A stretch of 64,000 nt of DNA, taken from positions 1-64,000 of the forward strand of contig NZ_JAHRBL010000006.1 in assembly GCF_019693445.1 (NCBI RefSeq), written 5' to 3'. The position numbers and the translations under genes are program-made. Shown piece after piece: positions 20,330 through 31,755 of the stretch (its first letter is position 1; each line of letters begins with the position of its first letter). The stretch is from Deinococcus aquaedulcis (GTDB lineage Bacteria > Deinococcota > Deinococci > Deinococcales > Deinococcaceae). The notes under the pieces were generated by a model that was not told the origin of the DNA, made no database searches, and worked only from the letters and a program-made list of their open reading frames with translations.

Positions 20330-21478
20330 TCAGTTGGTCGCGCCCGCCGACTTGCCACCCTTGGTATCCGCCTTCGGAGCGTCGCTCTTGGCCTTGGCGG
20401 CTTCCGCGTTCGGGTCGGTGACCTTGGCCTCGGTCTTTTCCGTTTCGGCGGCCGTCTTGGCGGCAGCGGGCGAGTCCGGGGCCACGGCGCCGCCCCAGGT
20501 GGCGCCCGTGGTGGCCGCCTGGGTGGGGCGCGCCGCACCGGGGGCCGGGGTGGCCTTTTCTTCCTCAATGCGTTCCAACCACATGGTGCCAATCAGGTTG
20601 CGGGCGTTGCGGCCGGCCTGGCGCAGCGACTGCGCGGCTTCGGGGCTGTAGCCCTCCACCGCGTTCAGAATGCCCTGGCGGGCAGCCGGGACGCGGGCCA
20701 GCACCACGGCACCCGTGCCCAGCAACACCAGGGCCGTCACGCCGCCGCCCAGCCCCGAGCCGCGCTTGTCGTCGCGGCGGGCGCGCTGGCGCTGTTTCTC
20801 CAGCAGGCGCAGCTCGCGCGTCAGCTGTTTTTCCAGCGGGGCCAGGCGCTTGGCCACGGCTTTTTCCAGCTGGTGGGCCTTCAGGGCCTTCTTGCCGCCT
20901 TGCAGGTCGCGCATGGCCTCGCGGCGGGCCTGGCGCAGCGTGCGCTCGGCGCGGCGTTTGCGGGCCTCGTGGCCGTCGGCGGCCTCGTGCAGCACATGGC
21001 CCACGCGGTCGTGCACGCTGGCCAACAGTTCGCGCCCGGCACCCTGGGCATCGGCCACGGTATGGCCCACGCCGGCCTGCGCCACATGCAGCACCTGCTT
21101 GGCACGCTCGCCGCCGCGCGCAGCGACATGGGCGGTGGCCTGCCCGGCCTCGCCCGCAAGGTGCAGGGCGCGCTCCTGGGCCTGCCCCACCAGCTCACCC
21201 GCCACGTGCGCCACCTGGCTCAGCAGGGCGCCCGCCTTGGGCACGCCTTCCTCGCGCAGCGTGGACGCCGTGTGCACCGCCACTTCCTTGGCCGAGTGCG
21301 CCGCGCCCAGCAGGGCGGGGGCCAGGGTATCCGTCACCGTGCCCTGGGTGCCACTCCAGGCCGAGCGGCTGCCGTGCACCAGTGCGCGGCGGGTGTCCTT
21401 GTTCAGGGCCAGGGCGGCCAGGCCCCCCAGCAGCAGCAGGCTGCGCTTGCTCACGCCGCCCGTGGATTCATTGGTCAT
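20330..21478 (-). CDS. helix-rich Ala/Glu/Lys protein with one central membrane segment
   Basis: Not assigned to a family. A 382-residue protein. Residues 1-35 hold a hydrophobic segment (KRSLLLLGGLAALAL). About 45-190 is a long amphipathic helical stretch rich in Ala, His, Val and Glu. About 190-245 is a strongly charged coiled-coil-like segment (Arg/Lys/Glu). A second hydrophobic helix (VTALVLLGTGAVVLA) is near 255, and the C-terminal 80 residues are low-complexity Ala/Lys/Thr/Glu. The amphipathic 11-residue-like periodicity recalls apolipoprotein/LEA-type helices, which suggests membrane or stress association (inference). ATG 21478 follows AAAGGAG. Confidence 0.6.
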   Translation of the reverse strand: MTNESTGGVSKRSLLLLGGLAALALNKDTRRALVHGSRSAWSGTQGTVTDTLAPALLGAAHSAKEVAVHTASTLREEGVPKAGALLSQVAHVAGELVGQAQERALHLAGEAGQATAHVAARGGERAKQVLHVAQAGVGHTVADAQGAGRELLASVHDRVGHVLHEAADGHEARKRRAERTLRQARREAMRDLQGGKKALKAHQLEKAVAKRLAPLEKQLTRELRLLEKQRQRARRDDKRGSGLGGGVTALVLLGTGAVVLARVPAARQGILNAVEGYSPEAAQSLRQAGRNARNLIGTMWLERIEEEKATPAPGAARPTQAATTGATWGGAVAPDSPAAAKTAAETEKTEAKVTDPNAEAAKAKSDAPKADTKGGKSAGATN

Positions 21479-21826
21479 GGCTGACTCTCCTTTGTTCACT
21501 GGTGGCGCCTGCTTCCGGCCCGCGCCTGTCTGGCCCAGGGGAACGCCACCCACGGCCGTCATTGTGGCCGTCCCAGGCCCTGCAGAACGTGGGGAGACTG
21601 TAACGGCAATTTCATGTTTGAAGACGGGTGGGAAAACGCCGGCATAGGGGGCGGATGTGTGGCCCACGAGAGGACGCCCAGAGCGGGGAAGAAGAGGCGG
21701 CAACAGAGGGGGCTCCCCAAGAAAGCAAGGAACATTCGGTGCCTGTCGGGAAATGACTGCTGCTCCACTCGTCTCACCGGGCGCCGGGTGGAAACCGCGT
21801 CGCATTCGGGGCATCTGTGTTGGGGG

Positions 21827-21832
21827 TAGACT
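21827..21832 (+). promoter_or_regulatory. -10 box of leaderless recN transcript
   Basis: TAGACT, 7 nt before the recN GTG at 21840. Confidence 0.5.
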
Positions 21833-21839
21833 CGGGGGC

Positions 21840-23510
21840 GTGACCCGAAAGGCCCGCGCGCGCGCAGCAGATTCATCGGCCGTGGCCCCAGCGCCCCAGG
21901 CGCCGGCCCCGGCTGGCCCGCCCCCCCTCACCCGCCTGGAGGTGCGGCACCTCGCCACTATTGAGGCGCTGAGCCTGGATTTCGGCGCCGGCCTCAGTGT
22001 CTTTACTGGCGAAACAGGTGCGGGCAAGAGCATCATCGTGGACGCCCTGGGTCTGTTGCTGGGGTCGCGCGCCAACACCGACCTGATCCGCAGCGGCGAA
22101 ACCGACCTGCTGGTCACGGGCTTCTGGGCCGACGACGTGGCCAGCCGCCGCGTGACCACCCAGGGCCGCAGCACCGCGCGGCTGGACGGCGAGGTGGTCA
22201 GCCTGCGCGAACTGCAGGACTGGGCCGCCCGGCGCCTCACCATTCACTGGCAGCACAGCGCGGTGAGCCTGCTGACCCCCGCCAACCAGCGCGCCCTGCT
22301 GGACCGGCAACTGCCGAAAGAGACCGCCGCCTACGCCAGCGCCTACCGCGCCTGGACGGAAGCCCGCGAGCGCCTGGACGCCCTGCGCACCAGCGAGCGC
22401 GAGCGCGCCCGGCAGCTGGACCTGCTGGGTTTTCAGGCCAAAGAGATTGCCGACCTGGGCCCCCAGCCCGGCGAGGAAGAGCCCCTGCAGGCCGACCTGA
22501 CCCGGCTGGCCAACCTGGACACCATTGCCCAGAGTGCCGCCGCCGCCCTGAACCTGCTGAGCGACGGCGACGAGAACGCGCTGGGCTTTCTGAACGAGGC
22601 CGCGCGCGCCCTGAACGCCAGTGCCCGCTACGACGACACCAGTGCCCAGTTGCAGCGCGAACTGAAAGAAGCCTTGGACAGCATTCAGGCCGTGGTGGGC
22701 GAACTGCGCGGCGTGGCCGAGGATCAGGCCCCCGACCCCGAGGAACTGGCCCGGGTGGAAGCCCGCTTAGGCGCACTGGGCAAGCTGCGCGCCAAGTACG
22801 GCCCCACCCTGGATGACGTGGTGGCCTTTCACGCCCAGGTGGAAGAGGAACTGGCCGCCCTGCAGCGCGACGAGCAGGACGCCGGCACCCTGGACGCCGA
22901 GGTGGAGCGCCTGTTCAGCGAAGTGCGCCGCGCCGGACAGGCCCTGGACGACGCCCGCGCCGAGCATGCCCTCCCGCTGGCCGAGGCCCTGCTGGCCGTG
23001 ATCCGGCAACTGGGGATGCCGCACGCCCGGCTGGCCTTTCACCTCGCGCCGCTGCCCGAGCCAGCCGGGTATGGCCTGAGCGACGTGGCCCTGCACTTCA
23101 CCGCCAACCCCGGCGAGGAACTGGCCCCCCTGGCCGACGTGGCCTCGGGCGGCGAACTCTCGCGCGTGATGCTGGCCATCAGCACGGTCCTGGGGGCCGA
23201 CACGCCCGCTGTGGTGTTCGACGAGGTGGACGCCGGGATTGGCGGCAGCGCCGCGCACGCAGTGGCTGCGCAGTTGCGGACGCTGGCGGCGTCGCGGCAG
23301 GTGCTGGTGGTGACCCACCTGGCCCAGATTGCCGCGCAGGCCCACCACCATTACAAGGTGGAAAAGAGCGTGGAAGGTGGACGCACCGTCAGCCGTGTGC
23401 GCCTGCTGGACGAGGCCGAACGCCTGGAAGAAATTGCGCGGATGCTCAGTGGCAACACCAGCGAAGCGGCCCTGCAGCATGCCCGCGAACTGCTGAGCGC
23501 CCCGGCCTGA
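21840..23510 (+). CDS. recN: DNA double-strand-break repair ATPase RecN
   Basis: A 556-residue SMC-like ATPase that acts early in double-strand-break repair. After an Ala/Pro-rich N-terminal extension of about 35 residues come the Walker A segment FTGETGAGKSIIVDALGLLL, a central coiled coil, then the signature ASGGELSRVMLA and the Walker B VVFDEVDAGIGG. H-loop VVTHLAQIAA follows. The GTG at 21840 is preferred because TAGACT lies 7 nt before it; the upstream extension of the frame has no start signal. No radiation-response palindrome is seen upstream. Confidence 0.93.
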   Translation: MTRKARARAADSSAVAPAPQAPAPAGPPPLTRLEVRHLATIEALSLDFGAGLSVFTGETGAGKSIIVDALGLLLGSRANTDLIRSGETDLLVTGFWADDVASRRVTTQGRSTARLDGEVVSLRELQDWAARRLTIHWQHSAVSLLTPANQRALLDRQLPKETAAYASAYRAWTEARERLDALRTSERERARQLDLLGFQAKEIADLGPQPGEEEPLQADLTRLANLDTIAQSAAAALNLLSDGDENALGFLNEAARALNASARYDDTSAQLQRELKEALDSIQAVVGELRGVAEDQAPDPEELARVEARLGALGKLRAKYGPTLDDVVAFHAQVEEELAALQRDEQDAGTLDAEVERLFSEVRRAGQALDDARAEHALPLAEALLAVIRQLGMPHARLAFHLAPLPEPAGYGLSDVALHFTANPGEELAPLADVASGGELSRVMLAISTVLGADTPAVVFDEVDAGIGGSAAHAVAAQLRTLAASRQVLVVTHLAQIAAQAHHHYKVEKSVEGGRTVSRVRLLDEAERLEEIARMLSGNTSEAALQHARELLSAPA

Positions 23511-23572
23511 GCGGCGCGCGTTCCTCTGCATTGGGTCAAGGCCCCCTTCAGTCCCCGGTCAGACGGGCTCCA

Positions 23573-23578
23573 TAAGCT
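23573..23578 (+). promoter_or_regulatory. -10 box of leaderless lipoprotein gene
   Basis: TAAGCT, 7 nt before the ATG at 23586. Confidence 0.45.
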
Positions 23579-23585
23579 GGGCGGC

Positions 23586-24653
23586 ATGAAGCGAATTCTC
23601 CCCGTCGTCCTGCCCCTGACCGCAGGACTTCTGAGCGCCTGCACCATGACTGGCCCCGGCAACCTGCGGGTGCACGAAGCGCTGCTGTACGGCGGCACCC
23701 AGGAGCGCGTGGTGTGGGTGTACGGCACCGCCCAGGGCGGCCAGAGCAGCGTCAAGATTGGCAATACCCCGGTGGATCTGCGTGCCCAGGGGAGCGGGAA
23801 CCTGGCCCTTAGCGGCACCCTCAGCGTGAATGGCGGCGCCACCTACCGCCTGCCCACCACGCCTATGGCCCAGAAACTGAGTGTGACGCGCGCGGCCAGC
23901 GGCCTCTTTATGGTCAGCCCGCAGCCCGGCGCGGCCCTCAGCGCCGTGTATTACACCGATGGCCGCACCTGGACCAAGCTGGCCGGTGTGCAGGGCACCG
24001 TGGCCGGCACCCCCGTGGATGGCCTGGCCGGCGCCGGGCGCCTGACCGCCGACGAGGCCCGCGCCCTGGGCCGCGAACTGCTGAATCAGGGCCCGCTGGC
24101 CGTGGCCGTGCTGGACGAGCGTAGCCTCCCCGACGCCCCCCTGACCATTGAGCCTGCGCCCAGCGAATACCTGCGCACCGGGCTGTACATTCTGCCGAAT
24201 GTGCCCCAGGCCAGCACCCCCACCTCGCCCACCCCAGGCACCCCCACAGGAGGCGCGCGCGTGACCTTTACCGAAGTCGCCAGTGGCACCAACGCGACCG
24301 CCACCGCCTTCAGTGCCCAGCTGGCGACCACCAGCGCAGCGGCCCTGAATCTGTACGCCCAGGCCTACGGCCGCCAGACCGGCGCGCCCACCCCACCCAG
24401 CATCAGCGGCAATACCCTGGTGGGCGTGTTCCTGGGCCAGCGTCCCACAGGCGGCTACACCGTGAAGGTGACGGGCGTGGCGGCCAGTGGCGGCACCCTC
24501 ACCGTGACCGTGCGGGTGACGGCCCCCAGCGGTTTTGCCACCCAGGCCATTACCAGCCCCTGGACGATTGTGCGCGTGCCGGGCACGTATAGCCGCGTGA
24601 CCGTGGTAGATGAGCAGGGTCAGCCGCTCCAGGGCGGTGGCGAGAGCCGCTAA
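23586..24653 (+). CDS. lipoprotein with PrcB-like C-terminal domain
   Basis: A 355-residue exported protein. The N-terminus MKRILPVVLPLTAGLLSAC ends in a lipobox (LSAC), so it is probably membrane-anchored after Cys19. The first 200 residues form a beta-rich domain of no recognised family. A Pro/Thr linker (SPTPGTPTGG) leads to a C-terminal domain with NTLVGVFLGQRPTGGYTVKV and ITSPWTIVRVP, the pattern of the PrcB C-terminal domain, named from a Treponema protease-complex subunit. Its partner protease, if any, is not in the window. It ends at a perfect 17-bp terminator. Confidence 0.8.
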   Translation: MKRILPVVLPLTAGLLSACTMTGPGNLRVHEALLYGGTQERVVWVYGTAQGGQSSVKIGNTPVDLRAQGSGNLALSGTLSVNGGATYRLPTTPMAQKLSVTRAASGLFMVSPQPGAALSAVYYTDGRTWTKLAGVQGTVAGTPVDGLAGAGRLTADEARALGRELLNQGPLAVAVLDERSLPDAPLTIEPAPSEYLRTGLYILPNVPQASTPTSPTPGTPTGGARVTFTEVASGTNATATAFSAQLATTSAAALNLYAQAYGRQTGAPTPPSISGNTLVGVFLGQRPTGGYTVKVTGVAASGGTLTVTVRVTAPSGFATQAITSPWTIVRVPGTYSRVTVVDEQGQPLQGGGESR

Positions 24654-24660
24654 AAGGCAT

Positions 24661-24700
24661 AAACGAAAGCGCCGGACCCTCTCGTCCGGCGCTTTCGTTT
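24661..24700. terminator. perfect 17-bp bidirectional terminator
   Basis: AAACGAAAGCGCCGGAC (24661-24677) pairs exactly with GTCCGGCGCTTTCGTTT (24684-24700). In the following 350 bp (24701-25047) no gene or clear signal is seen. Confidence 0.85.
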
Positions 24701-25047
24701 GCGGCAGGGGGCAAATGGTGGCCACGGTAGAGCGTGGGTGATCCACGGCTCAGGAAGGAAACGGGCTCTGCTTGGTTGGGGATGGGAGTGGCCATCCCCC
24801 TGCTCCGGCCTCCTTGGCGCACGGGTACAGGAAGAGCGAGGCCGAGCTCACATGACGCAGCCAAGGCGGGTGGATTGGCGCCCAGCCCAAAGCGAAAGAG
24901 CGGCGGCACCAGGAAAAGCAGCCTTGTTGTGGGCAGCTTGATCAAGTCCTTGCGAACGCAAGCTCGCCTTTGCCCATCTGTCCCTCCCTGCTGCATCTAC
25001 GAAGGCCAGACCAACAGCAACCCCTTCTCTCCCTCCCCAACGCAAAC

Positions 25048-25070
25048 AGCGCGCCCACATGGAGCGCGCT
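25048..25070 (-). terminator. weak hairpin after the BMP-family gene
   Basis: AGCGCGC (25048-25054) pairs with GCGCGCT (25064-25070). On the minus strand it is followed by a short GTTTGCG, so termination would be modest. Confidence 0.45.
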
Positions 25071-25087
25071 GCACAGAGAGGTGAGAT

Positions 25088-26188
25088 TTAGCGGGTGGTG
25101 GGAACCTTGATGGCGCCGCTGATGATCTTGGCCTTCACGGCTTCCACGCGGGCCACCTGGGCGCTGGTGATCAGCACGCGGTTGTACTGGTCCACGGCGT
25201 AACCCACGCCGCCTTCGCGCAGGCCGAAGCGGCGCTCGCCACCCTTGAACTTGCCTTCCTTCACGTCGCGGATCAGGGCGTACACGGCGTTGTCCACACG
25301 CTTGAGCATGCTGGTCAGGCCGTGGTTCATGGTGGCGGGGTTGTTGTCGTAGTCGCCCTGGGGGTTCTGGTTCTTGTCCACGCCGATGAAGAACATGGGG
25401 CGGGTGTTGCCAGCGCAGGCGCGGGTGTAGCTGGCGCTCTTCTTGATGTTGGCGAAGTTGTTGGTGTTGAACTTCACGCCAGCAGGCAGCTGGCTGGCCT
25501 TGAGGCACTGGGTCTGCTTGATGTAGTCAATGACGCCGTTGCCCGAGCCACCGGCCGCCGCGAAGATGATGTCCACGCCCTTGGCGCGCATGCTGCCGGC
25601 GATTTCCTTGGCCTTGGCGGGGTTGTTCCAGGCTTCGGGGGTGGTGCCCACGTACTGCGCAATGACGCGGGCCTTGGGGTTGGCGGCCCGGACGCCTGCC
25701 TTGAAGCCGGCTTCAAACTTGTGGATCAGGGGGATGTCCATGCCGCCCACGAAGCCCACCACGCCCGTGGAGGAGTTCATGCCGGCGATGTAGCCCACGA
25801 GGTAGCTGCCCTGCTCTTCAGCGAAGATCAGGCTGGCGACGTTCTTCTGCTGCGAAACGTCGTCCACCAGACCGAAGTACAGGTCGGGGTTTTCCTTGGC
25901 CACCTGCGAGATGCTGGCGTTGTTGGCAAAGCCCACGCCGATGGTCAGGTCAAAGCCCTGGTTGGCGAACTCGCGGATGCCCTGCACGGTCTGGCTGGGG
26001 TCGCTGGGCTCGAAGTCCTTGGTCTGGATGCCAAAGGCCTTGACGGCGCGCTGGCTGCCTTCGTAGGCGCTCTGGTTAAAGCTCTTGTCGAATTTGCCGC
26101 CGGCGTCGTAGGCGAGGCCAACGCGCACGGTCTGGGCAGAGGCGACCGAGACGGTCAGGGCAAGGGCGATGGTCAGCATTTTTTTCAT
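25088..26188 (-). CDS. BMP family (PnrA/Med-like) ABC substrate-binding protein
   Basis: A 366-residue exported protein with signal peptide MKKMLTIALALTVSVASAQ and no lipobox cysteine. The mature start VRVGLAYDAGGKFDKSFNQS, then GVGFANNASISQVAKENPDL, VGFVGGMDIPLIHKFEAGF and DIIFAAAGGSGNG are the hallmarks of the basic membrane protein family, which binds purine nucleosides. It has two cysteines in the C-terminal half that could form a disulfide. ATG 26188 follows GGAGGAAG. No ATPase or permease genes are adjacent, so the import complex is elsewhere. The leader carries GTGGGAT tandem repeats. Confidence 0.9.
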   Translation of the reverse strand: MKKMLTIALALTVSVASAQTVRVGLAYDAGGKFDKSFNQSAYEGSQRAVKAFGIQTKDFEPSDPSQTVQGIREFANQGFDLTIGVGFANNASISQVAKENPDLYFGLVDDVSQQKNVASLIFAEEQGSYLVGYIAGMNSSTGVVGFVGGMDIPLIHKFEAGFKAGVRAANPKARVIAQYVGTTPEAWNNPAKAKEIAGSMRAKGVDIIFAAAGGSGNGVIDYIKQTQCLKASQLPAGVKFNTNNFANIKKSASYTRACAGNTRPMFFIGVDKNQNPQGDYDNNPATMNHGLTSMLKRVDNAVYALIRDVKEGKFKGGERRFGLREGGVGYAVDQYNRVLITSAQVARVEAVKAKIISGAIKVPTTR

Positions 26189-26205
26189 TGAGCTTCCTCC
26201 GAAGA

Positions 26206-26226
26206 GTGGGATGTGGGATGTGGATG
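26206..26226. repeat. heptamer tandem repeat GTGGGAT
   Basis: GTGGGAT GTGGGAT GTGGATG, three heptamers in the leader of the BMP-family gene. Confidence 0.55.
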
Positions 26227-26235
26227 CTTGAACAG

Positions 26236-26241
26236 AGTATA
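26236..26241 (-). promoter_or_regulatory. -10 box of the BMP-family gene
   Basis: TATACT on the minus strand, 48 nt before the ATG at 26188. A matching -35 is poor, so confidence is limited. Confidence 0.45.
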
Positions 26242-26358
26242 CGGAAATCCCAAGGTGTCTAGACCCTGTGGGGGGTCACATTGACCTGACGGAGATGAGG
26301 GATTGGGTATGAGCACTGTTCAGGGCATCTTCACGCTTGGATTCTCACCGGAGTCTGA

Positions 26359-28587
<2,229 letters not shown>

Positions 28588-28749
28588 GCGCGCCAGAACG
28601 TGCGCCAGGGGCCGGGCACCGCCCAGCAGCGCCCGCTGGGGTCCGGGTCGCCCGCCCTGCCCATGTGCGCAGACGGGATACACTGAAGCCTATTGGCGCG
28701 CGCCCAGGCCCGGTGCCAAGACGGGCGCGCGTGTGGAGGCAAGAGCAGC

Positions 28750-29096
28750 ATGGCAACACCAGAAATCGAGATCAGCAAGAATGTCCTGATGGACATTGCC
28801 GTGACCACCCTGGACGGCATTGAGGGCACCGAAGTGGCCTCGGCGCCCCTGAAGATGGGCGAGGTGCTGCGCAACCAGACCCCCGGCCGCCGCCCCCGCG
28901 CCCTGCGCGTGACCCGCGAAGGACAGGACGTGACGGTGGACGTGGGCCTGAACATTGAGTTCGGCCGCAACCTCGTGGCCCTCTCCGAGCAGGTGCAGCA
29001 GGCGGTGCGGGAGAACATTGAACTGATGACGGGCCTGAAAGTGCGCGCCGTGAATGTGAGCGTGCACAACGTCTGCCTGCCCAAAGGCAGCCCCGC

Positions 29097-29100
<4 letters not shown>
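28750..29100 (+). CDS. Asp23/Gls24 family envelope stress protein
   Basis: A 116-residue protein with the Asp23 pattern: a short N-terminal segment [20 protein letters not shown], then [20 protein letters not shown] and a C-terminal [11 protein letters not shown]. Members bind or support the cytoplasmic membrane under alkaline or envelope stress. ATG 28750 follows GGAGG (28735-28739). The gene opens an operon: its stop overlaps the nusB start, as in many Firmicutes-like asp23-nusB arrangements. Confidence 0.85.
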
Positions 29101-29620
<520 letters not shown>

Positions 29621-29624
<4 letters not shown>

Positions 29625-30529
29625 CCGCCGGCCCCGCCCGGCCCCTGCCCGGCGCGCCCGCTGCCCAGGCCCTGCTGGCCGAGGCTGCCCGGCGCGCCGC
29701 CGCCCTGGGCACCCCCCCGGGGCTGGCGCTGGTGCGGGTGGGCGACGACCCCGCCAGCGTGGCCTACGTGCGCGGCAAGGCCAAAAAAGCCGCCGAGGTG
29801 GGCCTGCGCAGCACGGTCCACGCCCTGCCCGAAGCCACCCCTCAGGCCGAGTTGCTGGCCCTAATTGCGCAGCTGAACGCCGACCCGGCCGTGCACGGCG
29901 TGCTGGTGCAGCTGCCCCTGCCTGTTCATCTGGACCCCCAGCCGGTCCTGGACGCGGTGCTGCCGGCCAAGGATGTGGACGGCCTGCACCCGGTCAGCAC
30001 CGGGCACCTGTGGGCCGGGCAGCCGGGCCTGCGCCCCTGCACGCCCGCCGGGGTGATGGCGCTGCTGGCCTTTTACGGTCTGCCGGTGGCGGGGCAGCGC
30101 GCAGTGATCGTGGGCCGCAGCGCCCTGGTGGGCCGCCCGCTGGCCGCGCTGCTGCTGAACGCCAACGCCACCGTCACCCTGGCCCACAGCCGCACCCCCG
30201 ACCTGGGCGCGGTGACCCGCGAGGCCGACCTGCTGATCGTGGCCGCTGGCCGCGCGCACCTGATCACCCCCGAGATGGTGCGCCCCGGCGCCACGGTGAT
30301 TGACGTGGGCATTAACCGCGTACCCGATGAGGCCGGCCAGGGCCGCCTGACCGGCGACGTGCACCCCGACGTGGCGGGCGTGGCCGGGGCCCTGACCCCG
30401 GTGCCCGGCGGCGTGGGCCCCATGACGGTGGCGCAGCTGCTGATGAACACCGTGCTGGCGGCTGAAGCCCAGCAGGCCCAGAGCCCCCAGATCCAGATAC
30501 CCGAGGTCAGCGGTGGACTCCTTCGCTGA
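29621..30529 (+). CDS. folD: bifunctional methylenetetrahydrofolate dehydrogenase/cyclohydrolase
   Basis: A 302-residue enzyme that interconverts 5,10-methylene-, methenyl- and 10-formyl-tetrahydrofolate with NADP. Key segments are [15 protein letters not shown] (catalytic Lys), [18 protein letters not shown], the NADP-binding [15 protein letters not shown] and [15 protein letters not shown]. The start GTG at 29621 overlaps the nusB stop and the 3' end overlaps the next gene by 17 nt, so the four-gene operon is tightly packed. Confidence 0.95.
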
Positions 30530-30974
30530 CCTGTTCGGCAACCGCTGGCTGTGGGTGGCGGTGCTGTCCAGCACGGGTGCCCAGGTACTGAAGGTGCTCC
30601 TGATTCTGCTAATAGAACGCCGCTGGCGCCCCGCCGCCTTCATGGAAACGGGCGGCATGCCCAGCAGCCACAGCGCCATGGTGGCGGCCCTAACCACCGG
30701 CGTGGGCATCACCGAAGGGGTGGGCAGCCCCCTGTTCGCGGCCTGCGCGGTGTTCGCCCTGATCGTCATGTACGACGCGACCGGGGTGCGCCACAGCAGC
30801 GGCCAGCAGGCCCGGCTGCTGAACGAACTGGTGGAAGAACTGCGTGCCGTGGTGCGCGAGGGCTTTGCGCCGCTGCCCCTGCGGGTGCTGCTGGGCCACA
30901 CCTACCTGGAGGTGCTGGTGGGCACCCTGATTGGCGTGGGCGCCGGCTTCATCGCCTTTGCTGGGGCGGAGTAG
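30513..30974 (+). CDS. divergent PAP2 family protein (DUF212)
   Basis: A 153-residue integral membrane protein. The motif METGGMPSSHSAMVAAL is the divergent acid-phosphatase/haloperoxidase-related signature of DUF212, followed by MYDATGVRHSSGQQA and LLGHTYLEVLVGTLIG. Three to four membrane segments are visible. A role as a lipid or isoprenoid phosphatase is suspected for the family but unproven. GTG 30513 starts inside the folD coding region. It is the last gene of the Asp23-nusB-folD operon. Confidence 0.88.
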   Translation: MDSFADLFGNRWLWVAVLSSTGAQVLKVLLILLIERRWRPAAFMETGGMPSSHSAMVAALTTGVGITEGVGSPLFAACAVFALIVMYDATGVRHSSGQQARLLNELVEELRAVVREGFAPLPLRVLLGHTYLEVLVGTLIGVGAGFIAFAGAE

Positions 30975-30994
30975 GGCTTCAAGCATAGAAAGCG

Positions 30995-31021
30995 GCGGCG
31001 ATCCGAGGTGTGGATCGCCGC
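30995..31021 (+). terminator. hairpin after the nusB-folD operon
   Basis: GCGGCGATCC (30995-31004) pairs perfectly with GGATCGCCGC (31012-31021). No T run follows, so it is a weak or Rho-assisted end shared with the convergent gene. Confidence 0.5.
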
Positions 31022-31046
31022 TTGCGGTCGGTGCTCTGTATGAAAA

Positions 31047-31430
31047 CTAGACGGCCCGCACGCCCTGCAGGGCGCCGTCCAGCAGGGTGGCCAGTCGCTC
31101 GCGGGTAAAGGAACGCTTGCCTTCCAGCAGCCCTGCGCTGCCGGCGTGCAGGTGCCAGTGCTTGCTGCCCCCCATCAGGCGCAGCGAGACGCCCTTCAGG
31201 TCGGCGTGGCGGGGGCTGACAGCCGCGATCATCAGGGGCTGGCCACCTGCGGTCACGCGCACACTCATGACGGTGGTGGGCAGATCGTACGGACGCTCCA
31301 TGCGGTAGATGTAGTCCGGGAAATCCGCCACCTTCTCGAACCCCAGGCCGCGTGAAGCCGCCTCGGCCTCCAGCCAGCCGAGCAAGTCCACCCACTGCGC
31401 GTACAACGCCGAGTCGTGTGCATGTGCCAT
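31047..31430 (-). CDS. hypothetical protein, 127 residues
   Basis: Not recognised. A small soluble protein starting MAHAHDSALYAQWVDLLGWL, with FPDYIYRMERPYDLPTTVMS in the middle and a C-terminal helix ERLATLLDGALQGVRAV. Codon use is normal for the window. TACACT (31439-31444 on the minus strand) sits 8 nt before the ATG, so it is expressed as a leaderless gene. The frame upstream of this ATG is repeat sequence and was not used. Confidence 0.6.
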   Translation of the reverse strand: MAHAHDSALYAQWVDLLGWLEAEAASRGLGFEKVADFPDYIYRMERPYDLPTTVMSVRVTAGGQPLMIAAVSPRHADLKGVSLRLMGGSKHWHLHAGSAGLLEGKRSFTRERLATLLDGALQGVRAV

Positions 31431-31455
31431 GTGGCACAAGTGTAGCGCAGCGGGG

Positions 31456-31497
31456 TGGAGCGTGGGGCGTCGAGCGTGGGGCGTTGAGCGTGGGCAA
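31456..31497. repeat. heptamer tandem repeat TGGRGCG (gap 31431-31755)
   Basis: Six heptamers: TGGAGCG TGGGGCG TCGAGCG TGGGGCG TTGAGCG TGGGCAA. The rest of the 325-bp gap shows no gene; 31600-31750 has no recognisable feature. Confidence 0.6.
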
Positions 31498-31755
31498 GAC
31501 AGGACGGTGAGGAGGCTGGGCAGGGGTGAGGTGAGGCTTGGAGTGCCCACAAATTGAGGGCCCAAGGGTCACTGTCATGCCCAATGGGAACGCCCAGCTC
31601 CTCTCAAATCCCTTCTGTCTACGATTGAAGCGGCGTCGTTTTCGAGGCTTATGGGTTTACTCTGCCGCAAGGCTGGCCTGGGCGCGCCATGTGATACGAG
31701 CAAGAGTCGCGTCGCCACGTCATCTACGAACTCTGTCCGGTGGCTGGCCCTTCTC

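Noticed and set aside
20116..20421. Plus-strand frame of 101 codons downstream of pckA's promoter
   Set aside because: It overlaps the convincing terminator at 20273-20308 and the end of the helix-rich gene, and its protein is cysteine-rich noise.
21600..21840. Radiation-response palindrome (RDRM-like TTATG...CATAA) upstream of recN or elsewhere
   Set aside because: I looked at recN, ligA and other repair-related starts and saw no such 17-bp palindrome.
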